A DNA stretch of 64,000 bases from Arabidopsis thaliana (lineage: Eukaryota > Streptophyta > Magnoliopsida > Brassicales > Brassicaceae): NCBI RefSeq assembly GCF_000001735.4, contig NC_003070.9, positions 1,798,001 to 1,862,000 on the forward strand, given 5' to 3'. The notes under the pieces are model-generated. The model saw nothing but the letters and a program-made list of their open reading frames with translations, made no database searches and was not told the origin of the DNA. The position numbers and the translations under genes are program-made. Each line of letters begins with the position of its first letter. The stretch's first letter is position 1. Below are positions 10,478-22,494 of this stretch, piece after piece.

Positions 10478-13400
10478 TTAACACCCGGCTGCTTTCAAGA
10501 ATTTATCGTAGGGGCTCGAAGGCGGTAACCGAAATGAATTTTGTGGAACTTCTTGTGAGAAGAATCCAAGCTGGCCTTGAGGTTGAACATCAGCCACAAT
10601 TATTGCCTTCTCATCATCTTCACCAGCTTCTTCTGTCTGCAGCACAGGAGAATACAAAAAAAAATGAACACTGAACTGAACCAAGATTCAACGTTTATAG
10701 GATGACAATTAATGTCACAGAGAACAAACTCTCACCTCCTTGAGAAGATATTGTTCGTCCTTTTCATTGTCTTCTGAGGTTATAGCTTTGGTTGCTTGGG
10801 GTTTGAAACTTCGAAGCACAGACATCTTTTGCTGCTTACCCGTCACAAGAGCTTCACACTGGTTCATCATTTGGTCATAAGGTACAGGAATGGAGGAAAC
10901 AGGGAGACTTGCAACTTGCCGAGCAGTTTCTGATACCTACACATCACCGATGAAAAAATCACATTAAAAAGGAGGAGACCAATAAAAACTATTATGAAAT
11001 ATTGAGTGTAACTATTACCGATTCTAACAACTCATTGACACTCAGAACATCTACTGGGTTAGTGTTTGTGGACAATGATGTTCTGTGGCCAGACTGACTC
11101 CCACTGGCCCCTGGGGATATTCCTTCAAATGCCGCTATGTCTGAAAGCTCAACCTGAAAGATCCACAAAATTGCAATAAGAGAATCATTCCTGAAGCAAA
11201 TTTATCATGAAATCATTATACCTCTTCAAAAGCTGGAAGTTCTGTTTGATTAAGAGGAGAACTAGGTCCTGGTGTATCCGTGAATAATTGTCCACCAAGC
11301 GAATGTGCATCATCTAGGGAAAAATCTGACTGAATTTCCTTTCTCAAATTTAATTGCTCCTCCTAAGAGAATTACACATATAAAAATTCAAAACAAAAGT
11401 GTGAAATTATTGCATGAAATGGTTATAAGGTCAAGCACTCCCTCCGCAAAAAATAACAGAACTATCATGAATTACACATTATATAACTTTAAACTAGATA
11501 AGTACCTCAGATAATGTCTGCAATTTCGATGTAAAATGAGTTATCACGATTTCCTTCAGGCGTCTATCATCTGTGACAATCACTGAAGAATTGAGAGCAG
11601 CACTATCATCTTTGTCAGATCCATACGTTTCTTCCTGTGGAAATCCAGAACATACAGCACGCAGTCTGATATCTCCTTCCAGCACAAGATAAGGATCAAC
11701 CTATTTAGGACATGAAGAATTGCACATATAGATTAAAAACAGCTGAGCAACCCAGAAACAAGAGATTTAGAAAACGGAAAACAAATGGATGCAATTATCA
11801 ACCAAAGCTCACCATTTGGGCAGTTAAAGATTCTTTGATAATTGGAACTAGCTCCAGAATATTGGAAATCTTGGCACCGAAAATGAGCATATATGATGCA
11901 AAAGTGAAGATAGATCTTCTACGAGAGTGCTGCATACCTCCTTCAACATTATACCAGAAATCTACGTCAGAAATAAACTCAATAGAATGGGGAGTTCAGT
12001 ACATATTAATCTTTTTGCATTTACAAGGAGAAGATGTCGTTCATCGGTATTCCACAACAAAAGGTACTTTTACTGAACATATAAGTTCTAGCCAATCTGT
12101 GACTGGTAGGTAGTGTTTCAAGTTTCAACAAAACAAATTAACTTCCGGAAGATCCTGTCCAATATGTAGATGCTAAAACTATAATTGAGTCAAAAAGGAA
12201 CTAAAAGCTAAACTAGTGTTCCCTTTGATTAAATTCCTTGCATCCTGACTAGATGTTTGATTTATCACCATATTATCCTCTCTTAATAGGTGTACAATAT
12301 GAACGCGAGAGACTGTATAATAACATCCACCACTAACAAAATTACATCGCAAATCAACAAAAATGGCATGGCATAATTTAATGAACAATATTCATCATAG
12401 TTAAATGCTAATTAATGAGATCCATTCATAAAATCTAGCGAAAGTAGGTAATTTTCTCGATGAACGGAAAAAGCATTAAGCCACTAACCACAGTCTTTCA
12501 CTTACCATCTTGATTCAATGAGAGATTTCGAAGAGAGAATGCCAGCTGAAAACACTGCACCAGAGCCATGTGATTTGATCTCTGCCATTTGCAATCACAA
12601 AAACAGAGAAAATTTTACAAAATCAAAAGACCATCCCATCTAGATGGATTGCATAAAGTATTAAAGTTCTTAACCATAAAATTCAGTTTCAAAAACAAGG
12701 TGTTGTAAGTTCATTTTGATCTAAAAGAGTCAAGATGTCCGGGGCCAGATTTCCAGTGGAATTACCCACCCTGGCCAGAATGAAATAATACCAACATTCC
12801 ATAAGCCTTTGGTATGGTGGAATATCTAGAACTCAATATACAATAAAGCTAGAGTAGAAGTATCGACTAACCTTTGCTAGTGAAAACAGTAAAGTGATTT
12901 GATATGTGCTGGCCATGGCCTCAAAATTTTCAGGGGTATTGTCGGTAGAAGTTGCTTGGATCCATAGGGATGAAAGAAGCATATTCACTTGGTGACTACT
13001 CAGTCGGAGTGAACATAACGACTGTAATAGCATGAACCCACACTATAGTTAGCTCCGTATTAAATACACTCAAATCGATAAGAAAGTGCCAACTAATATA
13101 CTTCGTGTGTGTGTGTGGGGTGGTGGGGAGAGCGCAAAGAGATAGGTTTAGAAAAATAGTACCTTTATACCATCATCTAAATCCTTTAAGCTATCCAAGG
13201 ACTGACAGCTAAGCTGTTGACTGGTCTGTCCTGATACACTTGGACGAGATATGTGGTTTACATCTTTACACAGTTCACTGTTTAAGGATTTCTCAACTTT
13301 TTCTTTCTCTTCCTCCTGGTTCCTTACTGTACAAATTCCATCAACTGACAATGACCCAGAAACAGCTTCTGAGGTTTCCTTATGTTGATCTGACCAAGGC

Positions 13401-16400
13401 AAACGAAGAGTTCCAAGAAGCACGACGGAAAAAATATTGTGTGCCTCGACTCTAGTCGTACAATCTGCATGGGACATCGCAAGGAGCAGTTGGTGAAACA
13501 AGGCATCCGGAAATACCTGGGACAGACCACAGTAACTCAGTTAGAACATAATAACTACTGCCATAGTCAAATACAAAACAAAAGTTGCAGTAAAAGAATT
13601 CATTTACTTTCTTGTGGTAAGAAACATTTGGGACCACCGATACTATATGTGCAGCTCGGAGAATGGCTGATGCTGTGGTCCTAGAAAGGACTACATTAGT
13701 GGAAATTGTCTCAAGAACCACTGCGAACATATCAAGAATGGGCCCTGCATCCCCAACCTTAAAAGCAAACAAAAAAATTGAACAAATTATGGCGTTTTGT
13801 ATGAACACGCGGACAGGAGAGAAAACAACAATATGCACAAATTTCACTGGCAACTCCAAGGAGTTTCAAGAGTGAAGGTAGATCAAAACCACATGCTGAA
13901 AGAAGAAATAACATATTACATAAGATAAGAAGAAGCTGCTTGATTTCGAAACTGTTATGTGATATATGGGGTATTGAATTAGTCTTAGCACACTATAGAT
14001 CATATAGGTTTCGACACTATAACAACATGTCCATAACTTTCAAATGGAATAACGCCGTAACTTCTATTTTGACAATATACTGCAAGAACCAGCTAACTAA
14101 GATACTTAATTGATACTGAAAGCTGAACATGGGACTCATAACCACTGGCTATCTACTAACGCCATAACTAGATAAGAACAGAATTCATAAGGACTTGGGA
14201 AATGATTCCTAATATACAAGCTACTGCTGTTTACCTAGCGTATTTCCTTTTACAATCTTATTTTTTCATACAAGCAAACTACATAATTTTAAGAACGAGT
14301 AAACTTGAAGCCATGTTCGACCATTGAAAAATTAATAATATCTGGTGTATTAGGACATATAAGACACAAGACAATACAAGTAACACTTGTGGCGAGGGTC
14401 AGATCAAAACCACAGAAACCTCTAAAGAACAGAAACCAGTCCAACTAACCTTATTTGAGAGCTCTGCTATGCAATTTTCTAATGCATGCTGGAGGTCCGA
14501 GTTCTGCTTTGTTTTATCAACAGACACATCTGATTCAGCTGCATTTTGCAGGCATTTTCGCAAGTGCTTAATCAAGTCAGCTATTACAGCAGTCATCGCG
14601 CCTGAAGCCTGCTGCTTTGCATGTAGTGCAAGGCATGTGGCTACATTGACCATGTTAATTTGAAGACCTTGTTGCTTTATTACATTCTTATGATCCAAGT
14701 GCTTGATCAAAGAAGATACCAACACATGACAATTTTCTCCTGCTTAAATACTTCTTTAGTCAGTTGCCTCATAGACAAGTTATAAATATACTGAAAATCA
14801 GGAAAGATCGCAAATAATATATATCATCTGACCTGATTCTTCCAGACGAGACTGCAGAAACAATAAAACAGAAGAGGCAACGCCCTTCTGAGGAGACCAG
14901 TAATCTCCACTGTCAAAAGCAGTCAGAAGCGGTTCCAAAACCCGACGAACAGTGGTAGTTTCCTTTGCTAATTTGGCTATATTGCAAAGGCAAACCATAG
15001 ACCAGTATGAGGGGCTCTTCGAAATATCCCTGAATGGATTTAATCATTCAATGAATAAATTAAGCAACTTATAGATGATGCATTTCCAATGGTCGTAAAA
15101 ACAAGTGAATAAATCTATAAGGAGAAGCCTTACATGTTTTCCAACTTATAGTCAGTCACCGGATTAGGTTTGAAAGAAACCTTTTTAGTCATGTTGGGAA
15201 TCTTCGTATCTGAAATTTGATCAACTTCTTTGGTATCTTCTTGGCCCTTCTCCAAATCCATATAATTCTCCAGAATCACAGAAATAATCTAATTCAAGAT
15301 GAAAAAGGGTTCACAACCTAACTACAGAACTTGTATATAAAAATCTTGTATGGATCAGCAGAAGTTGAAGTATCCGATGACTCACCATATCCAAGTCCAT
15401 TGATAGTTGGGAATGCTCACCAATGAAAGATACCTGGTATTAACTATTGATTAGTAGCAAAAGTTCCAAGCAGAAACAGTTGTGGACTTTGCACCACATA
15501 AGACGAAGGTCGAAATAAAATAGGATTTCAACTAAAGAGAAACTAACAACAGAATTCCCTTTGAACTGAAATGGAACTAACTAGTAAAACTAAACAGGTT
15601 GACCATAAATTCTATACTAGCTGAATAAGGACTACCATGCTTAAAATGTTTTCTTGAACAAGAAAAAAAACTCATTAATAAAAGTGTCCGTTAACAGTTT
15701 GCAGGTCAAAATTATTAAGTTCAAGTAAATATAACCCATTCCACTAACATAGATAATTCAAAGCAGAAGTTCTGGCTATCTACAATAGGAAGAGCACATA
15801 ACCCGTAACATGTTGCACATCTAAAGGGCATGCAATAGGATATGTTTCGTGTGAGGAATGTATACAGCTAAAGGGCATGTTTTCTGTCAGTCAAACAAAA
15901 GAGAAAGTAAATGGATAAAGCATTACCATGAATGCCAAAGCCTGCATTCCTGCTGACCGTAATTGGAGTGATCTTTCATCATCACCCATTTCTTGAGCAA
16001 GTTGACAAAGTTTAGGGATTAGACCTTCTAAGTTGAACATGTGCGAATTCACAGTCTGTATGTAAACAGATGTGTTACCATATGTAGTGGTAGCAGGAAA
16101 AGTAGCTTGCAAAACCATGTCTCAAAAAAATGCTAAAATGTACCTGTAAACTTATAAAGTCGACAAGAGTATTGCAACCCAAGATCTGAACTTCTTCCTC
16201 TTTTGTTTGCTCCAAAAGAGTTCTGACAATGCTTAGCAAACTACACGAAAAAAGAGGCCTACAAGAAAAATAGACAGTCTCAGTAAAACGTAAATAAGGA
16301 ACCTGGAAAGAAACCTATAAAACATACAGGAATTCGAAAGTAAATGATCGAGCAACAAGAAAGAAAAAAGTAAGCATTATTTCTGAAGATCTAATTTAAC

Positions 16401-17060
16401 AAAAGCGAAATATGATATACTGATTCTAAGTAACCAGTTGACTTACATCTGCTCCTTACATGATGAAAGCAGTTTCTTATAAATGCATAAGACGACTTTC
16501 ACTGAACCAATATTTCCATTTCGCAATTCTTTGTAACATTTTTGCTCAAGGTACTCTGTAATCTGTCATAATGGAAAACTGAAACACATGAGAATAAAAT
16601 TGAGAGAAGTATGCTAAGAAAATTGAAAAGGGAATAACAGAAAAAAAAATGCAACAACCTTTGGAATTCGTAAAGGATTCCTAGACGCATACTCACACAG
16701 CTTGCCGATTTTTCTATCATTAGGCTCAGCTTCCTGCCAAATCACAACATAGAAAAATGTTGAAACTTGTATCATTCCGTGTAGCAAACCTCATTTTAGT
16801 TTCATTGGGAATCCATTCCACTTACATTTCCCCACTTACAATTAGAGAGATCTTAACTAGTACACACAAAAAAAAATTGAAAATAAAGAAGTTCTCCAAT
16901 CAAAGAGTGGGTAAGGAAAAAAGACCTGATTACGAGGGAAGATTTCAGCGAGCATTTTCTTGTAGCGTTTAACGGGATGCCTAGACCTTGCCCTCAAAGA
17001 AGGACAGAAGAAACAGAGGTTACCACAGGCGGGCAAAACCCGTCTGGACATAACCCCCAT
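10478..17060 (-). CDS. EFOP3: EFR3-like armadillo-fold protein (plant EFOP / SRL2 family)
   Basis: Nineteen exons: 16926-17060, 16659-16733, 16447-16562, 16144-16258, 15927-16055, 15386-15433, 15134-15288, 14833-15029, 14450-14739, 13608-13757, 13163-13516, 12872-13021, 12506-12581, 11813-11941, 11506-11700, 11222-11362, 11019-11153, 10736-10936 and 10478-10636. The protein would be about 982 residues, and gene order fits AT1G05960. EFR3 proteins anchor the PI4-kinase alpha complex at the plasma membrane; the N-terminal cysteines (C12, C16, C19 here) match the family's palmitoylated tip. The body is all-helical, with the family hallmark SRRRSIFTFASYMLIF late in the protein, and the C-terminus SPYDKFLKAAGC is characteristic. 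Exons sum to 2950 bases, not a multiple of three: in exon 14 a run of five A (11880-11884, plus strand) shifts the frame, where four would restore the family sequence GAKISNILELVP. It may be a natural indel or a sequence error. A 5' UTR intron appears to end near 17091. Confidence 0.88.
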
Positions 17061-18252
17061 TTTCTTCTCCGCCTAATATCCCCCCCTGCAAATATCTCTA
17101 TATCTTAAGACTAAATCTTTGAAAGCAACAATTCCTAATTGAAGACAACAACAACAGAGGAATCAAAGAAAACCTAGCAGCTGCGATTTGATTGGCACCC
17201 TAAATTCAATATCTAGTTACCAAGATCGCAATCCGGAGAACCCTGAAAACCCAGAACAAAAAAAGGGAAATTTAGAATTTTCGATCCCGGAAAGGAAATA
17301 AAGGAATCAAATTCAGAGAAATTACAAATCCAAATTGGAATTAACCAGGAAAAAAGAGAGAGATAGAGATTGAAGAAGGAGAGAATTTTACCAGGAAGAT
17401 GGGGAAAAGCCAGAGAGGCAGCTTGGGGAGAAGAAGGCAAATCTAATCCCGCTTGCCCGCTCAGAGGTGGCATTGCTCTTCTCTCGTCTTTTTATCATTA
17501 TTTTATTTAATCTCTCCATTTCATTATTAAAAAAGCTCTCTCTCTCTCTTCTTTCCGCCATTAATGTCGGAAAGTGTCAGTCCGAATTCCTCTTTAAATT
17601 ACCAATATACCCTTCAAATATCTTGTAATGGATCCACTAGTGCTTATGTGATGCGGGCTATATACGGTCCGAATTTTTGAAGGTTGTTTTCTGCTGAATG
17701 GATCCATTGACTAGTCCTCTATGATTCTTGACAATTGTTCTTTTGATCTTTTCTTAATTTTTCTTGGTTTTTAATTCCCTTCAGAATTGGTTTGGTGGTT
17801 CATGACTAAACCGAAAATTATTATATTCGCTTTACACAATTTTTAGTTTGGTTAATAGTAATACAATTCAAATGTCTGATCCAACATAGAAATCAAGCTA
17901 TCTCATCTCAAATGTCATACACTACTCACAAGACTTAAGAACCGGGAATGTAGAAAACCAAACGCCAAAAATCTGAAATATCAGAGAGAGCAGAATATGT
18001 GTCTCTAAAGCTTAAATCTTGTTTTGCTTGAGAATTAGGCATTAAGAGGAGAGGTCAAGGTAAACTAAAGCAGGGACTTTGATTATCTCATTTACACGCT
18101 TCTACTTGTTTCACATAAATGAGAATGTGGAACATTCTTCATTACGAGTTAAAGTCAGAGCGCCTACAGCAAAGTCAGCTCAACCAAAATAGACACTGCA
18201 CAAACTAGTGACATAAGGAAGTTCTAAGCAAAATACCATATGCAGTCTCTCT
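17061..18252. other. EFR3-like gene 5' leader and promoter; 3' flank of the RRM gene
   Basis: A splice acceptor in the leader of the EFR3-like gene lies near 17091 and its first, non-coding exon is probably at about 17400-17480, next to a CT-rich stretch (17530-17550). From 17560 to about 18150 the DNA is AT-rich, with no gene seen. The final 100 bases or so before 18252 are the likely 3' UTR of the RRM gene. Confidence 0.5.
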
Positions 18253-18991
18253 CTACCGATAAGGAAAACCTTTCAGGTCGTAACGGCCAGCCAGTTTCTG
18301 AGCAACACCATCGTAGAGGAGTTTATCCATCATCTCAAACTTCTTGTGATGTGTTACCGCCGTCTCAGCTTGCTGTTTCGACAGCTTCTCTGCCTCCTCA
18401 AGCTGTTTCTGACAACAGAAGACAAGAAAACACATTCACACAATAGCACACAAGTCTTCATTAACACTATCACCGCCAATCAGATCCAATACCACAGGAA
18501 GAGACAACAAACAAACGAAAACAAAAAACAAAAAATATAAGCACCTTGAGCATGAACGAATTTTCAGCACTATGCTTACGAGCAAGCCGCTTGACTCTCC
18601 TGGCCTTGTCGAAATCAGGATCGTTAGGCTTAATCCAGCGAAAACGGACCGTTCTACCAGGCTTCTTCGGTTTATCAACAAACATATTAGGCTCAGCAGC
18701 ACAAGCTCTCACAGGCCTTGGCATACCAGCAACCATGAAAGGTAACTGTGAGACAGTAGAGATAACAGCCTGTGTCATCTCTTCATTCTCCATCTCAACA
18801 AGAACACCCATAGGAAGCTCCTTTGGACCCAAGTAGTTAGGTATGAAGCTGACTTTCTTGACAGTCCCAAACTGATTGAAAGCAGATGAAATAACAGGAG
18901 CTGTGGCAAGAGGCGTGAGTTCGTCTACGTAGACAGTACGACGAACTCTCTCTAGGAACTTCTCATACGCTACTTCTTCCGGAGTCGCCAT
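18253..18991 (-). CDS. small RRM-type RNA-binding protein
   Basis: Two coding exons, 18545-18991 and 18253-18408, give a 200-residue protein, probably AT1G05970. An RRM spans about residues 18-95: RNP2-like TVYVDEL, the loop after SSAFNQFGTVKKVSF, and a third strand GVLVEMEN. The usual aromatic RNP1 residues are poorly kept, so RNA contacts may be atypical. It is followed by a basic stretch (KKPGRTVRFRWIKP) and a Lys/Glu/Gln-rich helix that could form a coiled coil (KQLEEAEKLSKQQAE). A longer frame begins upstream at 19054, but its 21 extra residues are hydrophobic and encoded next to a leader splice acceptor (GGTTAG just before the ATG), so I use MATPEE. A 5' UTR intron of about 230 bases (roughly 18994-19226) is likely. 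Substrate RNA is unknown. Confidence 0.85.
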
Positions 18992-19399
18992 CACTAACCA
19001 AATTAAGAAGAGAAAACGATAAACGAATTTAAGTTCAAATAGAACAAACCCCAAATTGATTCAACAGAGTTACAATTTCCGTCTTAAATATATGCAACGA
19101 ATTTTCTGGAAAAACAAAAAAGAAATCGGGGCGAAAATCTAGGGTTTCTCAGAGAAATGGGAATGAAGAGATAGTAGCGAAATCGATGGGGCATTGATGA
19201 ATAGAAGGATAGAGATCAAAGAATTACCTGAACTGGAGAGAATTCGTGTTAAAGGCGTCGTCTCTGGAAGTAACTGTTAAACTCGTGTCAAAGGCGTCGT
19301 CTATGGGGGGAGACGAAATAAGGAAGAAGAAGTAAGTTAGGAGGATAAATGACGACTTTTATAGATTTATATATTTGTTATTGGATTCCATTATCAATG

Positions 19400-19471
19400 G
19401 CCCGTATAGCTCAGTGGTAGAGCGTCAGTCTTGTAAACTGAAGGTCCGTAGTTCGATCCTGCGTGTGGGCA
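19400..19471 (+). tRNA. tRNA-Thr (anticodon TGT)
   Basis: A complete cloverleaf can be folded. Acceptor arms GCCCGTA and TGTGGGC pair with one G-T and one T-G. The D arm is GCTC..GAGC and the anticodon stem is TCAGT/ACTGA with loop CTTGTAA. The T arm CGTAG-TTCGATC-CTGCG closes with one mismatched or wobble pair. The anticodon TGT (19432-19434) reads ACA codons. Box A and box B internal promoters are intact. There is no intron, and CCA is not encoded, as usual in plants. Confidence 0.95.
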
Positions 19472-19472
19472 C

Positions 19473-19478
19473 TTTTTT
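19473..19478 (+). terminator. Pol III terminator of the tRNA gene
   Basis: A run of six T begins two bases after the discriminator base of tRNA-Thr. Four or more T in the non-template strand is the standard RNA polymerase III stop signal. Confidence 0.85.
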
Positions 19479-20587
19479 ATTTTTCAACCTTATGCAATTT
19501 TATTTTTTTCCTTTCCCTGTAAATTATAAAAAACATGTAGTTGAAATTAAATAAGATATTTTTTTTTTTGTAAGTATTAAATAAAGAGATTTAGTGAAAG
19601 CGATGCGACTCATTGTAATGTATCAATTTTGGATCTCTTTGTAGTTTTTATAAAACAAAATCTTTTTAGGATACTTTCATTGGCCATAAATCATAATAGT
19701 GGTTCACCACTTCATTAGAGTTTTTAGCTGTTTTTCTTTTAAGAATCAAATATTAAATCAAATTCTGATTTGATCAATAATAAACTGTTATTTAGCTAAT
19801 GCAATTGTTTAAACTGATAAATGTTTGGAGCTAAACGTGCAACCAATATCCTCGAGGTGGGGAGTACCTGCCTACCATTTACTATCTAGTTTTTTAACAG
19901 CAAAATATGTCTTATTTAACTGGGATAAATGTTTGGAGCTAAACGTCACTAAAACTGTTCTTGATTAATTGTAACTGGGAATTAATTACGCTAACAATAA
20001 TTTAAAACGAAACATATATTTTGCGTATACTAATGTTAATTCAAGAATGTAAATTCCAGGGTATTTGTCGCAGTTGTTTATACTAAATATTAATTCGCTC
20101 AGATTCAAGAATGTAATTATTTTACAAGAATTTTGTTATCTACCTTCAAAAGGATACACAAATCTATCAGATTATATATTATTTGAATGTTGACTCAACT
20201 TTCCCCCTAGTACTACTGTTTCTTAATTCTTACTTTTTTGTTTGGTGAAAACAAAGTATTAATTAAATTCCCACTATATATATAACAAATTTTAAGAAAA
20301 TAATTAATTCCATAAACTCATAGAGTTGCATCCTTTTAAAACCCTCAACATGTCCATCTCTACCGATTAACAATATCAACCAAAGGCATATCTTTTTATC
20401 TCCTTCTTCCTTCCTATTTTTGGCTAATGAATGTCTCTTTGTTGCATCTCTTGTAACTTCCTCCTAGATTTTTGAATTCCTGCCCTTATCCAAGAAGCCA
20501 GGAAAGGGTAAAAGATTTTCTCGGCCTCGTGGAGCCCTCACCATTATCTTTTCTTCCTCCACACGCAACACTACAACTTTAAAAGAG
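19479..20587. other. intergenic and CML7 promoter
   Basis: AT-rich DNA with no gene seen. A 23-base sequence (GATAAATGTTTGGAGCTAAA followed by CGT) occurs exactly twice, at 19816-19838 and 19924-19946. A TATATATATA run at about 20275 is the best TATA candidate for CML7 but lies 300 bases from its ATG; the transcription start cannot be fixed from sequence. The last 100 bases are CT-rich leader. Confidence 0.5.
19816..19946 (+). repeat. pair of 23-bp direct repeats
   Basis: Two exact 23-base copies lie 108 bases apart (19816-19838 and 19924-19946). The DNA between is not itself repeated. They may be the ends of a small local duplication or paired protein-binding sites; nothing here decides between these. 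Confidence 0.8.
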
Positions 20588-21040
20588 ATGGATCCGACAG
20601 AGCTAAAACGCGTGTTCCAAATGTTCGACAAGAACGGGGACGGGACGATCACGGGGAAAGAGCTGAGCGAGACACTACGAAGCCTAGGGATTTACATCCC
20701 GGACAAGGAGTTGACTCAAATGATCGAGAAGATCGACGTGAATGGTGATGGGTGCGTGGACATAGACGAGTTTGGTGAGCTATACAAGACGATAATGGAC
20801 GAGGAAGACGAAGAAGAAGAGGACATGAAAGAAGCTTTCAATGTGTTTGATCAGAATGGAGATGGGTTTATAACGGTGGATGAATTGAAGGCGGTTTTGT
20901 CTTCCTTGGGGCTCAAACAAGGTAAGACCTTGGACGATTGTAAGAAGATGATAAAGAAAGTGGATGTTGATGGTGATGGTAGGGTTAACTACAAAGAGTT
21001 TAGACAAATGATGAAAGGCGGTGGTTTTAATTCTTTGTAG
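20588..21040 (+). CDS. CML7: calmodulin-like protein CML7
   Basis: A single-exon gene for a 150-residue Ca2+ sensor, matching AT1G05990 (also called RHS2, root hair specific 2). Four canonical EF-hand loops are visible: D14-E25 ([12 protein letters not shown]), D50-E61 ([12 protein letters not shown]), D88-E99 ([12 protein letters not shown]) and D126-E137 ([12 protein letters not shown]). Each has Asp/Asn ligands at loop positions 1, 3 and 5 and Glu at 12, so all four should bind calcium. The linker between the lobes is unusually acidic ([10 protein letters not shown]). There is no N-terminal myristoylation glycine and no membrane segment, so it is probably cytosolic or nuclear. Known co-expression places the gene in growing root hairs; I could not find a clean root-hair element upstream by eye. 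Confidence 0.93.
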   Translation: MDPTELKRVFQMFDKNGDGTITGKELSETLRSLGIYIPDKELTQMIEKIDVNGDGCVDIDEFGELYKTIMDEEDEEEEDMKEAFNVFDQNGDGFITVDELKAVLSSLGLKQGKTLDDCKKMIKKVDVDGDGRVNYKEFRQMMKGGGFNSL

Positions 21041-22494
21041 CTAATTAATATGGTTTTATTTTTTTCTGGCATTTTTGTGTTTTGGGATCCTTGATTTAAT
21101 TAATTATATTGTCTTAGGAATGAAAGACACAAAAGAAAAATGATCCTAGTTTACTGCATTCTTGTTCTGTTTTCCTAGTGAATATTTTAGTTTGTGTTTT
21201 ATAAATGCGTTTGATTTATAATGTAATGAGAATCCACCTGTGCCAATAATTGAGATCATTGGCAACTAGGCTAGCTAATTGTAACTGATGTAGCTCTATT
21301 AGGAGGAATCTCGTTTATAAATACTGAATCAATTAGACAAAATAAAGATGGTTGGCAATATCCGTTTGACAAAATTAGATTTTTGTATCCGAAAAAAATT
21401 GGATCTAATGTTGTATTTTTTTCCACGGATCTAATGTTGTATCCGCTTGACAATACCATAATCTAATTTTGTCAAGCGCATATTGCCAGGAATCTTCGCT
21501 TTATCTAATCACTTTTTATGTATGGATTTGGATCGAGATTTGTGTGTTGCTCCAATTTTCTGATTGTAAACTGTTTTTACTGGACCGCTAAAAATAATCC
21601 ATAACCTATCCATAAAGTGGAAGGGATTTTACCTAATGTGAAATGTGTAACAAACAGTCTTCCTTCGTTCCTTGTAACTAAAAGAGGTGTGAACTCAACT
21701 AACGTTTATTCAGAAATAGTGAGGTCAAACATACATGAATAAGTAGTACGTATGCATTTGTTTATAAAAAAAGTACGAGTTATATGAATCAAAAGTGTTC
21801 AGTCCGAGTTTCAGTTCAACGGTTGCAGCCTAGTCCAGAGAATCAGGCACTCATAGTCTTGATCCTCCACACGACCACAAACACGAACAAACATCTATTT
21901 TTTCTTCCTTTTTTGTTTTTGTTGCTAAAAATGTAAGTTGGGGTCTGAAAATTTTGAAGAGATCTGAGAAACTTCACAAGTGGGAGTTACAAAAGTCTCG
22001 GAGTGACAGAGAGCAAATAAACGAGATAAGGTTAATGAGAAATATATAACTTGTGGAAAATTCAAAAACTTTGGTGTACGTTACGAAAATTCTCATATAG
22101 GCAAAGTTATTTAAGTTTCGTAATATACAAAAAAAAAAAAAAAAAAGTAGAAAAATATTTGAACCGCGTGTGTAATGTATCGACCACAGACTCTATGCCC
22201 TTGTGTATCATGTGAGAAGATAACATGGGTCCCGCCTGTAGTTTTTCCTATTCTTTTCTTTAATTTCGAAATTTTTGTAATTAATGTGAATGATACTTTT
22301 TTTTTTTGTCTTAGTATTATTGCCATCATCATACTAGAAAACATTGACTAACGAACTCTAAATCGAGTTAATCGTTGTCATATCAAATTAAGAAAGAAAA
22401 ATAACAGGAAAATAAATAACAATTTTCTTACCCCATTTGCTTATTGACTCTCTTAAACAAACAAATCTTAAAAAGCAAGAGAAGAGGATATTTA
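21041..22494. other. convergent 3' flanks of CML7 and UGT89C1
   Basis: No gene is seen. It contains the hairpin element at 21353-21488 and a poly-A run near 22130-22146. The remainder is AT-rich single-copy-looking DNA. The UGT89C1 3' UTR occupies the last 60-200 bases. Confidence 0.5.
21353..21488. repeat. 136-bp element with 29-bp terminal inverted repeats (MITE-like hairpin)
   Basis: The left end (21353-21381) begins TGGCAATATCCGTTTGACAA. The right end (21460-21488) is its reverse complement with only two mismatches in 29. Inside, GGATCTAATGTTGTAT occurs twice. A transcript would fold into a long hairpin. No transposase is encoded and I see no clear target-site duplication, so this is either a tiny non-autonomous DNA transposon or a locally formed inverted duplication. 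Confidence 0.75.

Noticed and set aside
10185-10674. Plus-strand frames near the end of the EFR3-like gene
   Set aside because: They overlap the gene's last exon and 3' UTR on the opposite strand and are shadows.
18992-19054. In-frame N-terminal extension of the RRM protein
   Set aside because: The 21 hydrophobic residues are encoded across a likely leader splice acceptor, and the downstream ATG fits the protein better.
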